Shown: piece by piece, positions 27,480 to 35,425 of the stretch | How the letters are laid out: every line of letters starts with the position of its first letter | Position numbering within the stretch: the first letter of the stretch is position 1 | Translations under genes and position numbers: made by a program | NCBI GenBank assembly: GCA_016235445.1 | Contig: JACRLB010000021.1 | Span: 21,307 to 85,306 of the forward strand | DNA: 64,000 bases | Reading direction: 5' to 3' | Source of the DNA: Chloroflexota bacterium | Lineage (GTDB): Bacteria; Chloroflexota; Anaerolineae; Anaerolineales; Villigracilaceae | Notes under the pieces: model-generated | What the model saw: the letters and a program-made list of their open reading frames with translations, nothing else | Database searches by the model: none | Told to the model about the DNA's origin: nothing

Positions 27480-29073
27480 TTGACCCAACCGATAGCTTGT
27501 TTCGACCTAGAAAGCACCATATATCAATGAATTTTTGACCGTCTTCTACAGTCATTAAAGCGCCAACATCTAGTAACTCAATCACGCGTCGCCGATCATC
27601 AAAGGTTTCATTTCCAGGCCCCAATCCTTCCGCAATATGTAAAGCAAACTCACGAATTTGCTGGATGTCTTTTTCTGTTATGGTTTCTGTTTCCAAATTC
27701 AGATTCAAATCGTCGCGTTCTTTCTCCAACGAGGTGAGGGTGGTTTCTAATTGCTGTTTCTTATCAACCAACAATTCTCTTGGAATGTCACCAGAAATAT
27801 ACAGGTCAAGTACGCGGTCCAGTTGACTCTTCGAGTCCTGCCAAAGATCATCGAGAACAAGCAAACGATCACGGATGGGTGCAATGAATTGTTCTCGGCT
27901 TTCTTGATATTCTGCAAGCCCAGTTTCCAGAGTTCCCGGTTGAGTAAGAAGCGCCTTCACCCAATCCCAGACCAACTTATCGACAACGTCTACGCGAAAG
28001 CTTGGGAGATGACACTTCACGTTGGCGATGTTCCCCATGAGGGCATTACACTTGTAATACAGGTACAGTTTCCTTTCATGAGGCACGGTAGCATAGCAAT
28101 TGACGCTGGTATGACACAGACCACATCGGACACGTCCTCTCAGTAAGTATTCACGTTTTATATTGCGTTTGGAGACACTTACATTTGCCTTTCGCTGAAG
28201 CTTAGCTTTCTCCCACATTTCCTCAGAGACAATAGGAGGCACGTTAAATGCCAGCCACCATTCGCGGGCGTTGGGCTTGTGGTAACCTCCGAAAGTGTTA
28301 CGTTTTCCATAGTGCCAGTGTCCAGCATATGTCTCTGATTGCAGAATTCGATACACGAGTCTCCCTGACCATTCCCCTTTCCCACGCTTTTTGAACATCC
28401 CACGCAGGTCCGCCCAAGTGGGAACCCTCATTTGGGTGAGTCGCTTTGAAATCTCGCGTGTGGATAAGCGCCGACCTTTTTCATCTCCTTCCACATACCA
28501 TGTGTAAACCAATCGTACGACTGCTGCCTCCTCTTCATGAATCACCAAATTTTTACCGTCTTCTGATAAGCGATAACCAAATGGGGGTTTATTTCCGTGA
28601 AGCATGATCTTCCCGTTTTTGACCACCTGTCGCCTGCCGCGAACCATGCGCTCGGCGATTTTTTCGCGTTCGTATTCAGCGATTGTCGCTCGAATATGCT
28701 TGTTCAAGCGTCCTTCCGGTGAGTTCTCATAGCTGGCAAGAACATAAACAACTTCGACACCGGCTCGATTCAATTGTTCTTCAACAATAAGTTGCTTCGC
28801 AAGCTTACGACTCAGGCGGTCAATCTCACGGACTACCAATACATCAAACTCTCCTTTTTGCGCCATATCGCGTGCGTGATTAAGTTCAGGTAATTCGAAT
28901 GAAGCGCCGGATGCGCCACGATCATCCTCGGACAATTCTGCAATGATTTGCCACCCATTGTCGAGTGCAAAATCCCGGCACATTTCCAATTGTCCAGCCA
29001 GATTCCGTCCTTCCTTGCCGCGGTCATCGCTGGAAACTCTTGCATAGAGTACAGCACGTTTAATTGTATTCAT
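27364..29073 (-). CDS. Large serine recombinase (integrase) with host-encoded C-terminal tail
   Basis: A 569-aa integrase from the ATG at 29073 (GAAGGAAG upstream). The resolvase domain (about 1-150) has catalytic Ser in [11 protein letters not shown], the [10 protein letters not shown] motif and [11 protein letters not shown]. Then come the recombinase domain ([16 protein letters not shown]), a zinc ribbon (RCGLCH, YYKCN, KCHLPS) and a coiled-coil segment (about 470-510). The last roughly 36 residues, from about [11 protein letters not shown], are read antisense through the host gene, so the integrated form has a chimeric C-terminus; the native one would be restored or changed on excision. 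It is predicted to insert the element into the thioredoxin-domain gene. Confidence 0.93.
   Translation of the reverse strand: MNTIKRAVLYARVSSDDRGKEGRNLAGQLEMCRDFALDNGWQIIAELSEDDRGASGASFELPELNHARDMAQKGEFDVLVVREIDRLSRKLAKQLIVEEQLNRAGVEVVYVLASYENSPEGRLNKHIRATIAEYEREKIAERMVRGRRQVVKNGKIMLHGNKPPFGYRLSEDGKNLVIHEEEAAVVRLVYTWYVEGDEKGRRLSTREISKRLTQMRVPTWADLRGMFKKRGKGEWSGRLVYRILQSETYAGHWHYGKRNTFGGYHKPNAREWWLAFNVPPIVSEEMWEKAKLQRKANVSVSKRNIKREYLLRGRVRCGLCHTSVNCYATVPHERKLYLYYKCNALMGNIANVKCHLPSFRVDVVDKLVWDWVKALLTQPGTLETGLAEYQESREQFIAPIRDRLLVLDDLWQDSKSQLDRVLDLYISGDIPRELLVDKKQQLETTLTSLEKERDDLNLNLETETITEKDIQQIREFALHIAEGLGPGNETFDDRRRVIELLDVGALMTVEDGQKFIDIWCFLGRNKLSVGSTSSRNAARAKDGRCCNARSRRRPHRTCRRGTWFAGNDR
27466..27480. 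other. Left attachment junction (attL/attR) of the integrated element
   Basis: The host reading frame matches its family up to the codons for HYE (CATTACGAG) and loses all similarity after GAGAA (27471-27475), with a stop at 27477. The integrase frame crosses the same point from the other side. The core dinucleotide cannot be fixed without the other junction. Confidence 0.7.
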
Positions 29074-29125
29074 GATTCTTCCTTCAGGGGTAATTTTATT
29101 TTTGGGGGAATGGTATAGGATTAGC

Positions 29126-29147
29126 ACAGCCAGACCGGGCTGGCTGT
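29126..29147 (-). terminator. Hairpin between small ORF and integrase gene
   Basis: ACAGCCAG at 29126-29133 pairs with CTGGCTGT at 29140-29147 around a 6-nt loop, in the 77-bp gap upstream of the integrase start. There is no long T tract, so it is more likely an attenuator or processing hairpin than a strong terminator. Confidence 0.4.
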
Positions 29148-29150
29148 CGC

Positions 29151-29390
29151 TTAGTTACGGGATGGCTGGTAAAGGATGTCCCGCATTTCCTCGAAGAGTT
29201 GCGGTCCCAACACAAGGGATTGTTCATGGGAGGCAAGTTCAAAGGAATTCACAAGATCGGCCAACACCATGCCGATATTTCCTTCAACCTCCAGCAGGCT
29301 TTTTCCACTCGCCGCTTCCTGCCACTCCTGGCGGAACTTGGAAAGGATTGCAATTGCTTTCGTTCGTGGACTTGGATTCGTATTCAACAT
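29151..29390 (-). CDS. Small hypothetical protein upstream of integrase
   Basis: A 79-aa protein of no recognised family, mostly helical by eye (RTKAIAILSKFRQEWQEAAS, then LADLVNSFELASHEQSLVL). The start ATG at 29390 has a clear AAGGAG ribosome binding site six bases upstream, supporting a real gene. It lies between the promoter-palindrome region and the integrase on the same strand, so it is probably co-transcribed with the integrase. It could be a recombination directionality factor or regulator by position only; no motif shows this. Confidence 0.6.
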   Translation of the reverse strand: MLNTNPSPRTKAIAILSKFRQEWQEAASGKSLLEVEGNIGMVLADLVNSFELASHEQSLVLGPQLFEEMRDILYQPSRN

Positions 29391-29583
29391 CAGAAGGCTC
29401 CTTTTGATTATTGGAGCGATCTCATTCTGCCCGGTCAGAAAAGAAATCGCCCCGGTGAGAATCCCACCAGGGCGTGAAAACTGGGCTGATATAATGAAGT
29501 CAGCCCGTCCCTCCGCTACTATCGGTGGGTTGGGTTAGGGTCGTGCGTGTGTTCCACCACATTCACGGCCCGTTTCAACAGAT

Positions 29584-29634
29584 ATAATTATCGTACTGAT
29601 ACGATAATTATACTACACAGAAATCAAAAGTCAA
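29584..29634 (-). promoter_or_regulatory. Sigma-70-type promoter with overlapping palindromic operator for the integrase genes
   Basis: On the minus strand TTGACT (29629-29634) and TATAAT (29607-29612) are separated by 16 bp, a near-consensus promoter firing toward the small ORF and the integrase. A perfect 12-bp inverted repeat (ATAATTATCGTA, 29584-29595 and 29600-29611, 4-bp spacer) covers the downstream edge of the -10 box and the start site. This is a classic place for a repressor; the HTH protein at 29655-29870 is the obvious candidate. Confidence 0.7.
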
Positions 29635-29654
29635 TAATCCCCCACCCCATCGAT

Positions 29655-29870
29655 TTATCGTCTTTTTGAACCAGGCTTCGGCTTTGCTCCGCGACGTTCC
29701 CCCAGTTTCTCTGCATGCTTTAGATAAGTTTCTAGGGAACGCCGGCTGACCTGCCATGACGGTCCCCACTTTCGTCCAACCACTTTGTTAGATCGAATCA
29801 ATTGACGGATGTAATCCGGGTTATAGCCGCTTACACGCGCAGCATCATAAGTAGTCAACCAATCGTCCAT
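29655..29870 (-). CDS. Excisionase/MerR-like helix-turn-helix protein
   Basis: A 71-aa basic protein. WLTTYDAARVSGYNPDYIRQ followed by LIRSNKVVGRKWG and WQVSRRSLETYLKHAEKLGE matches the winged-helix excisionase layout (helix-turn-helix, wing ending in W-V, third helix). The tail is Lys/Arg-rich (GAKPKPGSKRR). The start ATG at 29870 has a GGGAG ribosome binding site. It lies just upstream of the palindrome/promoter that reads into the integrase genes, so it may be both a recombination directionality factor and a regulator. This is inference from family and position. Confidence 0.75.
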   Translation of the reverse strand: MDDWLTTYDAARVSGYNPDYIRQLIRSNKVVGRKWGPSWQVSRRSLETYLKHAEKLGERRGAKPKPGSKRR

Positions 29871-30045
29871 AAAACAATTCTCCCAAAATAATTATAACTT
29901 GGATGGCAGTAAGTTTGCTTGTCGCAAGGAGTATGTATTCGATACGATGGCCATTGGCTTGGGTAATTTCATGAATTCGTAGTTAGGTGATTGTAAGTTT
30001 TTTCACATTCATTTTTTCGGGCTTCTCCATTAGAATTTTAGCCTT

Positions 30046-30678
30046 ATGGCTAAATACACCAAACGTAGTCATATTCATCCAAGATTGGGCATTGTGTTGT
30101 ATCTGATTCTATTCACATGCGGTGGATTGTTGTTTGGTTCGATCCTCTGGGTCTTCCATCGAATTCAAACAAGATTTGGAGATGAACTCGCCGAAGTTGC
30201 GGCAGCACTCATGTCCATTCTCATCCTCGCGTTGATCACGGTTGGGATGCGCGCCGGCTGGAGTCTGGATCGTTTCATTCGACATCGCAAAATCGACCTC
30301 TGGCGAATTCACCGATCCATCAGACAGACCGGATATTTCCTTTCATTACTGGGATACGAGGAAAATCAACCTCAGACGAGCCTGCTCGAATCAGGGATTT
30401 CAAACACAACCCAAATGCTGGCAAGCATGGATAGACCGAAACGGCGTGGCAGACCACCCACCCACTCGCTTGATCGCTGGATGCGGGTCGTATTAGCCTG
30501 GGAAAATCGCGATCCATTCCGAAACCCCATGACCTTGACCGAATTTCTTTCCCAGGAATTTGGTACGTATGCTGACGGGACTCCCTGCATGTCTGAGAAC
30601 AGTTTCTACGAGAATCGAAAGAAGGTATTTGAGGAACTTCGCAAAAACGCCTCGCTACAACAGGAAACTGGAACATAA
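30046..30678 (+). CDS. Membrane protein with AT-hook-like basic linker, unknown function
   Basis: A 210-aa protein of no recognised family. Two membrane helices (about 14-37 and 48-67) precede a cytoplasmic tail containing KRRGRPP (about 129-135), an AT-hook-like motif, then a helical segment (LTEFLSQEFGTYADGTPCMS, SFYENRKKVFEELRKN) that could be a small DNA-binding or plasmid-type fold. It is divergent from the HTH/integrase side and followed by a strong terminator, so it is a single-gene unit. A link between membrane and DNA, such as partition or anchoring, is possible but unproven. Confidence 0.65.
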   Translation: MAKYTKRSHIHPRLGIVLYLILFTCGGLLFGSILWVFHRIQTRFGDELAEVAAALMSILILALITVGMRAGWSLDRFIRHRKIDLWRIHRSIRQTGYFLSLLGYEENQPQTSLLESGISNTTQMLASMDRPKRRGRPPTHSLDRWMRVVLAWENRDPFRNPMTLTEFLSQEFGTYADGTPCMSENSFYENRKKVFEELRKNASLQQETGT

Positions 30679-30701
30679 AATCAAAAGAGAGTAATCCAAA
30701 T

Positions 30702-30733
30702 AAAAGCCGCTGCTCATGCGGCTTTTATTTTTT
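30702..30733 (+). terminator. Rho-independent terminator
   Basis: AAAAGCCGC (30702-30710) pairs with GCGGCTTTT (30718-30726) around a 7-nt loop, followed by a T-rich tail. It ends the 30046-30678 gene. The rest of 30679-30989 shows no gene. Confidence 0.85.
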
Positions 30734-30989
30734 CCGAAGAGATCTGTAAACCCAAGTTGACAACAACGCGCCCAAAAAACATGACATTTAGCACAGGATT
30801 TATGTGATTTGCGTCTATGGTGGTTTCTGCTTGCCATTAATCATCTTGAAATAAAATTATTTTTCACGCAAATGGGGTCCATGACACTTACGATAGAGGC
30901 GTTTACCATCCCGATTTCAATTCATACTGCATGAAATGGTACTTAACGTAGTGTTTTTTTGACCCAGTATCATACCTAACGGGTAAAAA

Positions 30990-31160
30990 ATGAATTCATT
31001 ATTTATCGGTCTCCTCGTGGGCATTGTATTCTTCCTTTTCCCCATTGTGATTGGAATAGTGTTGTTCTTTATCCTGATTGTACGCATCAGATGGATGTTC
31101 AGGAAAAGAGACGATGATATTCAATCATATCCAACCCGCCCATATAAGACTCATCTTTAA
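30990..31160 (+). CDS. Small single-pass membrane protein (56 aa)
   Basis: The frame from ATG 30990 to TAA 31158-31160 encodes a 56-aa peptide: one long hydrophobic helix (about residues 4-32, with FFLFPIVIGIVLFFILIV) then a basic/polar tail (RIRWMFRKRDDDIQSYPTRP). The positive-inside tail suggests a cytoplasmic C-terminus. The ribosome binding site is weak. No family recognised; it lies between two terminators, so it may be an independently transcribed small protein. Confidence 0.5.
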   Translation: MNSLFIGLLVGIVFFLFPIVIGIVLFFILIVRIRWMFRKRDDDIQSYPTRPYKTHL

Positions 31161-31295
31161 TTCACTCCACTACATTTTCCAAAAATACTCTCAGGGGGCT
31201 GCATGGGTATCGGGAATACCCATCAAATAATGCCGCCGGAATTTCCGTAGAATTCCTGTGACTCATAATGGGGAATTAATTGACTCCCGCCGTGT

Positions 31296-31325
31296 AAAAG
31301 AGCCACTGTACGTGGCTCTTTTATC
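31296..31325 (+). terminator. Rho-independent terminator before the parA operon
   Basis: AAAAGAGCCAC (31296-31306) pairs with GTGGCTCTTTT (31312-31322) around a 5-nt loop, followed by TATC. It separates the 56-aa membrane protein from the downstream replication/partition operon. Confidence 0.8.
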
Positions 31326-31346
31326 TTAACCCAAGCGAGGTTGAAC

Positions 31347-31556
31347 ATGGCCAGAGTTGTCATATACCTTCTCGAACCAGAAATGAACGCACTCAATCAA
31401 TTAGCCCAACAGGAATATCGACCCGTGAAGTCACAGGCAGCATTGATCATCAGAAATGAACTCAAGCGTCTTGGTCTGATCGAGGGACAACTGGCAGGCG
31501 GAGACAAACAAACCGAGTTATCTACCGAAACCGATGACCGGGGTGCAGCATGCTAG
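31347..31556 (+). CDS. Small ribbon-helix-helix-like protein
   Basis: A 69-aa protein. MARVVIYLLEPEMNALNQLA, then QQEYRPVKSQAALIIRNELKRLG, has the beta-helix-helix pattern of Arc/MetJ-type DNA-binding proteins, with an acidic C-terminal tail. The ATG at 31347 (GCGAGG upstream) is preferred to the TTG at 31341. Its stop overlaps the next gene (ATGCTAG), starting a long tightly packed operon that runs through parA and the initiator to the LCP gene. Probably an operon or copy-number regulator. Confidence 0.6.
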   Translation: MARVVIYLLEPEMNALNQLAQQEYRPVKSQAALIIRNELKRLGLIEGQLAGGDKQTELSTETDDRGAAC

Positions 31557-31753
31557 AACAGCCCACCCAGGAAATCGAACTGACCGCCGAACAACGCCGC
31601 AATCTGGGGCATGTATATCGCATGATCCTTAGCTGGCGAAGGGATCGTAAAAATAAAACGGCATCCCCACCTGTAACCGAATCGATGTCCGGAGAACACC
31701 AATCACCACAGACTGAATCGGATTCCGCCGAACAGACAGAAAGCGAGTCCTGA
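31550..31753 (+). CDS. Small hypothetical protein
   Basis: A 67-aa polar protein overlapping the previous gene by 7 bp. The N-terminal half contains a basic helix (ELTAEQRRNLGHVYRMILSW, then RRDRKNK); the C-terminal half is Ser/Glu/Thr-rich and probably disordered. No family recognised. Overlap with its neighbour supports translation. Confidence 0.5.
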   Translation: MLEQPTQEIELTAEQRRNLGHVYRMILSWRRDRKNKTASPPVTESMSGEHQSPQTESDSAEQTESES

Positions 31754-31754
31754 G

Positions 31755-31838
31755 ATGTTCACAGGAATTTTCGTCGGACTCGCCATATTTGGCGGAAGCC
31801 TCCTTATCGGGGTGATCGTTTTCTTTCTTGTGTTCTGA
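31755..31838 (+). CDS. Tiny hydrophobic peptide (27 aa)
   Basis: ATG 31755 to TGA 31838 encodes a single membrane-spanning peptide (MFTGIFVGLAIFGGSLLIGV and a Val/Phe-rich end). It starts 2 bp after the preceding stop and has AGCGAG upstream. It may be a membrane micropeptide or just translated by coupling; function unknown. Confidence 0.35.
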   Translation: MFTGIFVGLAIFGGSLLIGVIVFFLVF

Positions 31839-31889
31839 TCCCAACAGAGCCCGAAGCATCTTCATCGTTTTCAAAAATAGGAACCTATC

Positions 31890-32660
31890 ATGTCCACCAA
31901 AGTCATCTGTATTGCCAATCAAAAAGGTGGGGTCGGCAAGACCACGACTGCCGTATCCCTCGCCCACTGTCTGTCTCAAAAAGGCCGGCGCGTATTACTG
32001 ATCGATCTTGACCCACAAGGTCAATCCGCCACGGCACTGGGACACAACCCCGAACCTGGCGCGTTTTATCTGCTCACAATGGGAAGCACACCGCAGGAGA
32101 CCACCTTTGTGCAGTCATGGGTGCGTTTCTCCGGTCGGGAAGGACTATACCTCCTGCCCGGCAACCAACAGACGATGGCCGCCCAGACCGTGCTCAACGC
32201 GCAGGACAAACCCATCTCTGCCATCCGCCAATCCATCCAGCGCTTTTTCAAAGATGGACTGCACTACATCCTCTTCGACACCGCGCCCAGTGTCGGCGGC
32301 ATCCAGGAACGCGCGGTCTGGGCCTCCGACCTGGTGATTGTGCCGACTGCCACCGAGTTCCTTTCCGCCGACGGAGTCTCGAAGGTGCTGCTCATGATGA
32401 GCGTGCTTCAGGAAAAGAAAAACTGGCGCGGAAATCTATTGGGCATCCTGCCGACCTTCTTCGATGAACAAACCCGCGAGAGCAAAGCCACGATGGAAAA
32501 CCTGAAGGAACGATTTGATGCAAGTGTTCTGCCACCCATCCATCGCTCCACGCTGTTACGGGAATGCGCCGCCGAAGGGAAAACCATTTTGGAATTTGAT
32601 CCTGTGTGCCGGGCTGCCAAGGAATATCAAACATTGACCCAGCACGTGATGAAATTTTAG
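31890..32660 (+). CDS. parA: ParA family partition ATPase
   Basis: A 256-aa Walker-type ATPase that positions plasmid-like DNA on the nucleoid with a centromere-binding partner. The deviant Walker A (KGGVGKTTTAVSLA, about 12-25), switch I/Walker A' (LLIDLDPQGQSATALG) and Walker B (YILFDTAPSVGG) are present. The length is that of a ParA without an N-terminal HTH (type Ib/Soj-like). The start ATG at 31890 follows TAGGAAC. The next gene begins 9 bp later and is the likely ParB-equivalent. Its presence implies the element has, or had, an extrachromosomal replicating phase. Confidence 0.93.
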   Translation: MSTKVICIANQKGGVGKTTTAVSLAHCLSQKGRRVLLIDLDPQGQSATALGHNPEPGAFYLLTMGSTPQETTFVQSWVRFSGREGLYLLPGNQQTMAAQTVLNAQDKPISAIRQSIQRFFKDGLHYILFDTAPSVGGIQERAVWASDLVIVPTATEFLSADGVSKVLLMMSVLQEKKNWRGNLLGILPTFFDEQTRESKATMENLKERFDASVLPPIHRSTLLRECAAEGKTILEFDPVCRAAKEYQTLTQHVMKF

Positions 32661-32669
32661 GAGGCGGAT

Positions 32670-33272
32670 ATGACCGGACGACGTGACCCATTTGAGAAGA
32701 CTGATACACCGACCCCAACTCAACCAACCAGCCTCTACGACTCCCTGCGTGTGGCAGCGCCGCGTAAACGCAAGCGCCAGTGGGAAAAACAACAACAGAA
32801 CCGCAAGGTGGTCTATCGCGGCATCGATCCCAAGCTGGCATTGAAGGTGAAGACGATTGCTGATGATCTGCAAGTCCCATCAGGAGAGGTGGCATGTGCG
32901 GTGCTCGAATACGCACTGCGTTCCTATGAACGCGGTGATTTTGATCTCCACCCGCGTCCCAATCCGGAACGCATGCGCATGACCCTCTTCCCACGAAGCG
33001 ACTCCGCACATTCGATCAACAGACCTCAACGTACTGCCAAACATAAACGACCGGAAGCCTTGTGGCGGGTCATCACCACCTGGCGCGGGTTCTCTCCTGA
33101 ACTCAAACAGGAACTGGCAGCGCTGGCCTCCGATGATGGCTTGCATGTACCCATTGGGGAATTGATCACGGCCCTGCTGCGCTTTGGTCTGAAAGCGTAT
33201 GAAACCGGATTGCTGAAGCTGGAACCCAAACCGAAATCCACCTCTTTTACTTTAGCGCACAAAGGCAAATGA
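32670..33272 (+). CDS. Duplicated ribbon-helix-helix protein, likely ParA partner
   Basis: A 200-aa basic protein with two similar segments: about 47-98 (VVYRGIDPKLALKVKTIADD, LQVPSGEVACAVLEYALRSY) and about 131-189 (TTWRGFSPELKQELAALASD, LHVPIGELITALLRFGLKAY). Both follow the strand-helix-helix plan, share RGxxP and a (V/H)PxGE turn, and end in an aliphatic-rich helix plus a Lys/Pro tail. This looks like an internal duplication giving a monomeric pseudo-dimer DNA binder. Position right after parA suggests a centromere-binding protein. A GGAGG ribosome binding site precedes the ATG at 32670. No classical ParB domain is present. Confidence 0.7.
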   Translation: MTGRRDPFEKTDTPTPTQPTSLYDSLRVAAPRKRKRQWEKQQQNRKVVYRGIDPKLALKVKTIADDLQVPSGEVACAVLEYALRSYERGDFDLHPRPNPERMRMTLFPRSDSAHSINRPQRTAKHKRPEALWRVITTWRGFSPELKQELAALASDDGLHVPIGELITALLRFGLKAYETGLLKLEPKPKSTSFTLAHKGK

Positions 33273-33496
33273 TGACGTTCCGCCAAAAATTACTTTATCA
33301 ATTGAATGAGATGAAGAACGCAGGCGGCAGAGACAACGTGCCGCCTGCGTCCTGTCCACGTTCCGCCCACGCATCCGCCTACGTTGCCGCCTACGTTGAA
33401 CGCACAGGAAGGGATAGGATGCATGAAATCCTGCGCGAACGGTCTGGGAGACCTGTTGAAAAAAACAGGCTTGTTTTACGGGGAGGTCCTGCATGA
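33269..33496 (+). CDS. Small hypothetical protein coupled to the initiator gene
   Basis: A 75-aa basic protein without a recognised domain; it has an Ala/Tyr/Pro-rich middle and a basic end (RDRMHEILRERSGRPVEK). It overlaps the preceding stop (ATGATGA) and its own stop overlaps the ATG of the initiator gene (ATGA at 33493-33496), so translational coupling supports it being real. It may be a leader peptide setting initiator expression. Confidence 0.5.
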   Translation: MMTFRQKLLYQLNEMKNAGGRDNVPPASCPRSAHASAYVAAYVERTGRDRMHEILRERSGRPVEKNRLVLRGGPA

Positions 33497-35424
33497 GCGA
33501 TCTTCAACAAGCCTGGAGTTCCGTGTTGACTCAATTACAGATGGACATGCCGCGCGCCTCCTTCGAAACCTGGGTGCTGGGCACGCAAGCCCTGGGATTG
33601 GAAAACGATGTACTGCTTGTTTCCACGCGTAATGCCTATGCTCGTGACTGGCTGGACTCCCGCCTGACCAGCACGGTGCAGAGATTGCTGGTTGGAATTT
33701 TGAATCGTTCCGTCTCTGTGAAGTTCGTTGTCGGTGATGAGTCACAGGAAGAAATGGAAACCGAAGCGGAGGAAACGGACGAACCGGAATTGAACATCGA
33801 GCCGGTGCAGTGGCTGGATTATGACCGCATCGTCCAGCCGCACAAGCAGGTCGTGGTGAAGGGTTATCTGCGCCGACTGGGAACGGAGATCGGACCCAAG
33901 GCGGTCTGGTTGTATGTTGGATTTCATCAGGCGGCGTGGAGGGTGCAGGATCAAAACAATCCATCCGGAAAACCATTGCACAGCCATGAGGTGAAGCGTT
34001 TCAGCGCAATGAGCAACGGCGCCTTCTGGCGACTATTGAAACACACTGGCATTCAGGGACACCTGACCGGACTCGTGCAACGGGTCGATTCTCAGGATGC
34101 GCGTCGCTTTCGGCGCGGACGGGACGGACGTCCGCATCGCGCGCCGATCCGCTACCAGGTTTTCATGACCCCGCGCCTGACACGCGCCGACGCCACTGCA
34201 GTTCATCTGCGATTGAAAGCGTTGATCGAAAAACATAACTCCATCACCAGCGCCTTACAGGAAATGCTGGCGGTCGAGGATGTCATGGAACTGCTCGAAC
34301 CAATGGATGTGAAACTGCCTCATGCGCCCGTGAACACGGTGATGGATATGGTGAAGCCGGAAACAGGTGAAAAGTTTTCACCTGAAATCGAGCGTCTGGC
34401 GCAGGAACTGCATCGCAGGATCATCAACTGCCTCGGTGACATCCACATCCCGCACTACTTCATCACGGAAACCATCCACCGCTACAACCTGACGCCCGCG
34501 CAAGCCTGGCTGATCACGGTCGCGCGCGATATGGCATTCATCAATGCCCGCACCGGCGAGCGCCGGGATACGGTGACCTTCAAGCAAGGATATCAGGAGA
34601 TGGCGGAGTTGATCGGTTCCAACCGCTACAAAACAGTACAAGCCTGGCTCCATCTGCATTGGACTTCGCAACAACGCGGGGGCAACCTTTCCCGCTTTCT
34701 GCAAGAAATCGAACTGCCTGATTCAAAGACATACGCCGACTTGCGCGTGGAGTCGATGCCGCGTGCTTTTCGGGTGCTGTTGGACGAACCGCTGGACGCA
34801 GATGGGAGCATTAGGGTGGACGCAAATGGGAGTCATATGGCAGACGCAGATGGGAGTATTAGCTGGACGCAAATGGGAACAATAGCAGACGCAAATGGGA
34901 GTCATATGGTGGACGCAAATGGGAGTGATTTAAACTCTTTTAAACACCCCTTAAACACCTACAAGAAAAACACTTCCACCACCCAACACGCGCAAAGCGC
35001 GAAAGCGGCGGAGGCGGTCGCTCCTGATTTTTGGGAACTCGAACTTCTGCTTCAGCAGAATGATGTGCATCCCAAAGTCCAAAAGGAACTGCTCGAAGTC
35101 CAGGCATCCGTGCATGCCTTTGTCTCGTGGGTGTTGTACGTTGCCAGCCCCGGGAGTGGGAATCTTTCCGACCCGTTAGGCTATGCCCTCAGCCGTTTGC
35201 GCGAACATCCCCTGCGTGAAGCGCGCGGAGTCTTCCGCCAATTTGCCGACCTGCCACCGGAAGAGTTGCTGGCATTGATCGACTCCACACCCACCCGGGC
35301 ATATGAACTGCCCACAAAAATTGAACACCCACTCGCGCACGCCTGGAAGAAGGCAATGGGTTCCAACAACCCAAGACTGCCCGTTGTGCGCGAAATCCTC
35401 TTTGGCGAAGGAGCCAGTGAATAA
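33493..35424 (+). CDS. Replication initiator with DnaA N-terminal-like domain
   Basis: A 643-aa protein. Residues 1-80 match the DnaA domain I fold (AWSSVLTQLQMDMPRASFET, then LLVSTRNAYARDWLDSRL), the part that recruits helicase and other factors. An acidic linker follows, then a basic central region (about 105-420) with possible winged-helix segments (for example YQEMAELIGSNRYKTVQAWL). No AAA+ motifs are visible, so it is not DnaA itself. Residues about 434-477 are encoded by six DNA iterons; a helical C-terminal domain follows. It appears to be an origin-binding initiator carrying its own origin inside the gene, as lambda O does. Translationally coupled to both neighbours. Confidence 0.75.
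   Translation: MSDLQQAWSSVLTQLQMDMPRASFETWVLGTQALGLENDVLLVSTRNAYARDWLDSRLTSTVQRLLVGILNRSVSVKFVVGDESQEEMETEAEETDEPELNIEPVQWLDYDRIVQPHKQVVVKGYLRRLGTEIGPKAVWLYVGFHQAAWRVQDQNNPSGKPLHSHEVKRFSAMSNGAFWRLLKHTGIQGHLTGLVQRVDSQDARRFRRGRDGRPHRAPIRYQVFMTPRLTRADATAVHLRLKALIEKHNSITSALQEMLAVEDVMELLEPMDVKLPHAPVNTVMDMVKPETGEKFSPEIERLAQELHRRIINCLGDIHIPHYFITETIHRYNLTPAQAWLITVARDMAFINARTGERRDTVTFKQGYQEMAELIGSNRYKTVQAWLHLHWTSQQRGGNLSRFLQEIELPDSKTYADLRVESMPRAFRVLLDEPLDADGSIRVDANGSHMADADGSISWTQMGTIADANGSHMVDANGSDLNSFKHPLNTYKKNTSTTQHAQSAKAAEAVAPDFWELELLLQQNDVHPKVQKELLEVQASVHAFVSWVLYVASPGSGNLSDPLGYALSRLREHPLREARGVFRQFADLPPEELLALIDSTPTRAYELPTKIEHPLAHAWKKAMGSNNPRLPVVREILFGEGASE
34795..34965. other. Candidate replication origin: six iterons plus AT-rich stretch inside the initiator gene
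   Basis: Six direct copies of about GACGCAAATGGGAG start at 34795, 34819, 34843, 34866, 34888 and 34912, one every 22-24 bp. They are followed at about 34925-34965 by an AT-rich stretch with repeated TTTAAAC/TTAAAC. Copy 4 is out of phase with the reading frame by one base (it encodes TQMG instead of DANG) yet keeps its DNA sequence. That indicates selection on DNA, not on peptide. Iterons plus AT-rich DNA-unwinding region is the layout of iteron origins. Confidence 0.65.
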
Positions 35425-35425
35425 C

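Noticed and set aside
33493..35424. Annotating the initiator as chromosomal DnaA
   Set aside because: Only the domain I-like N-terminus matches; Walker A/B and the DnaA DNA-binding signature are absent.
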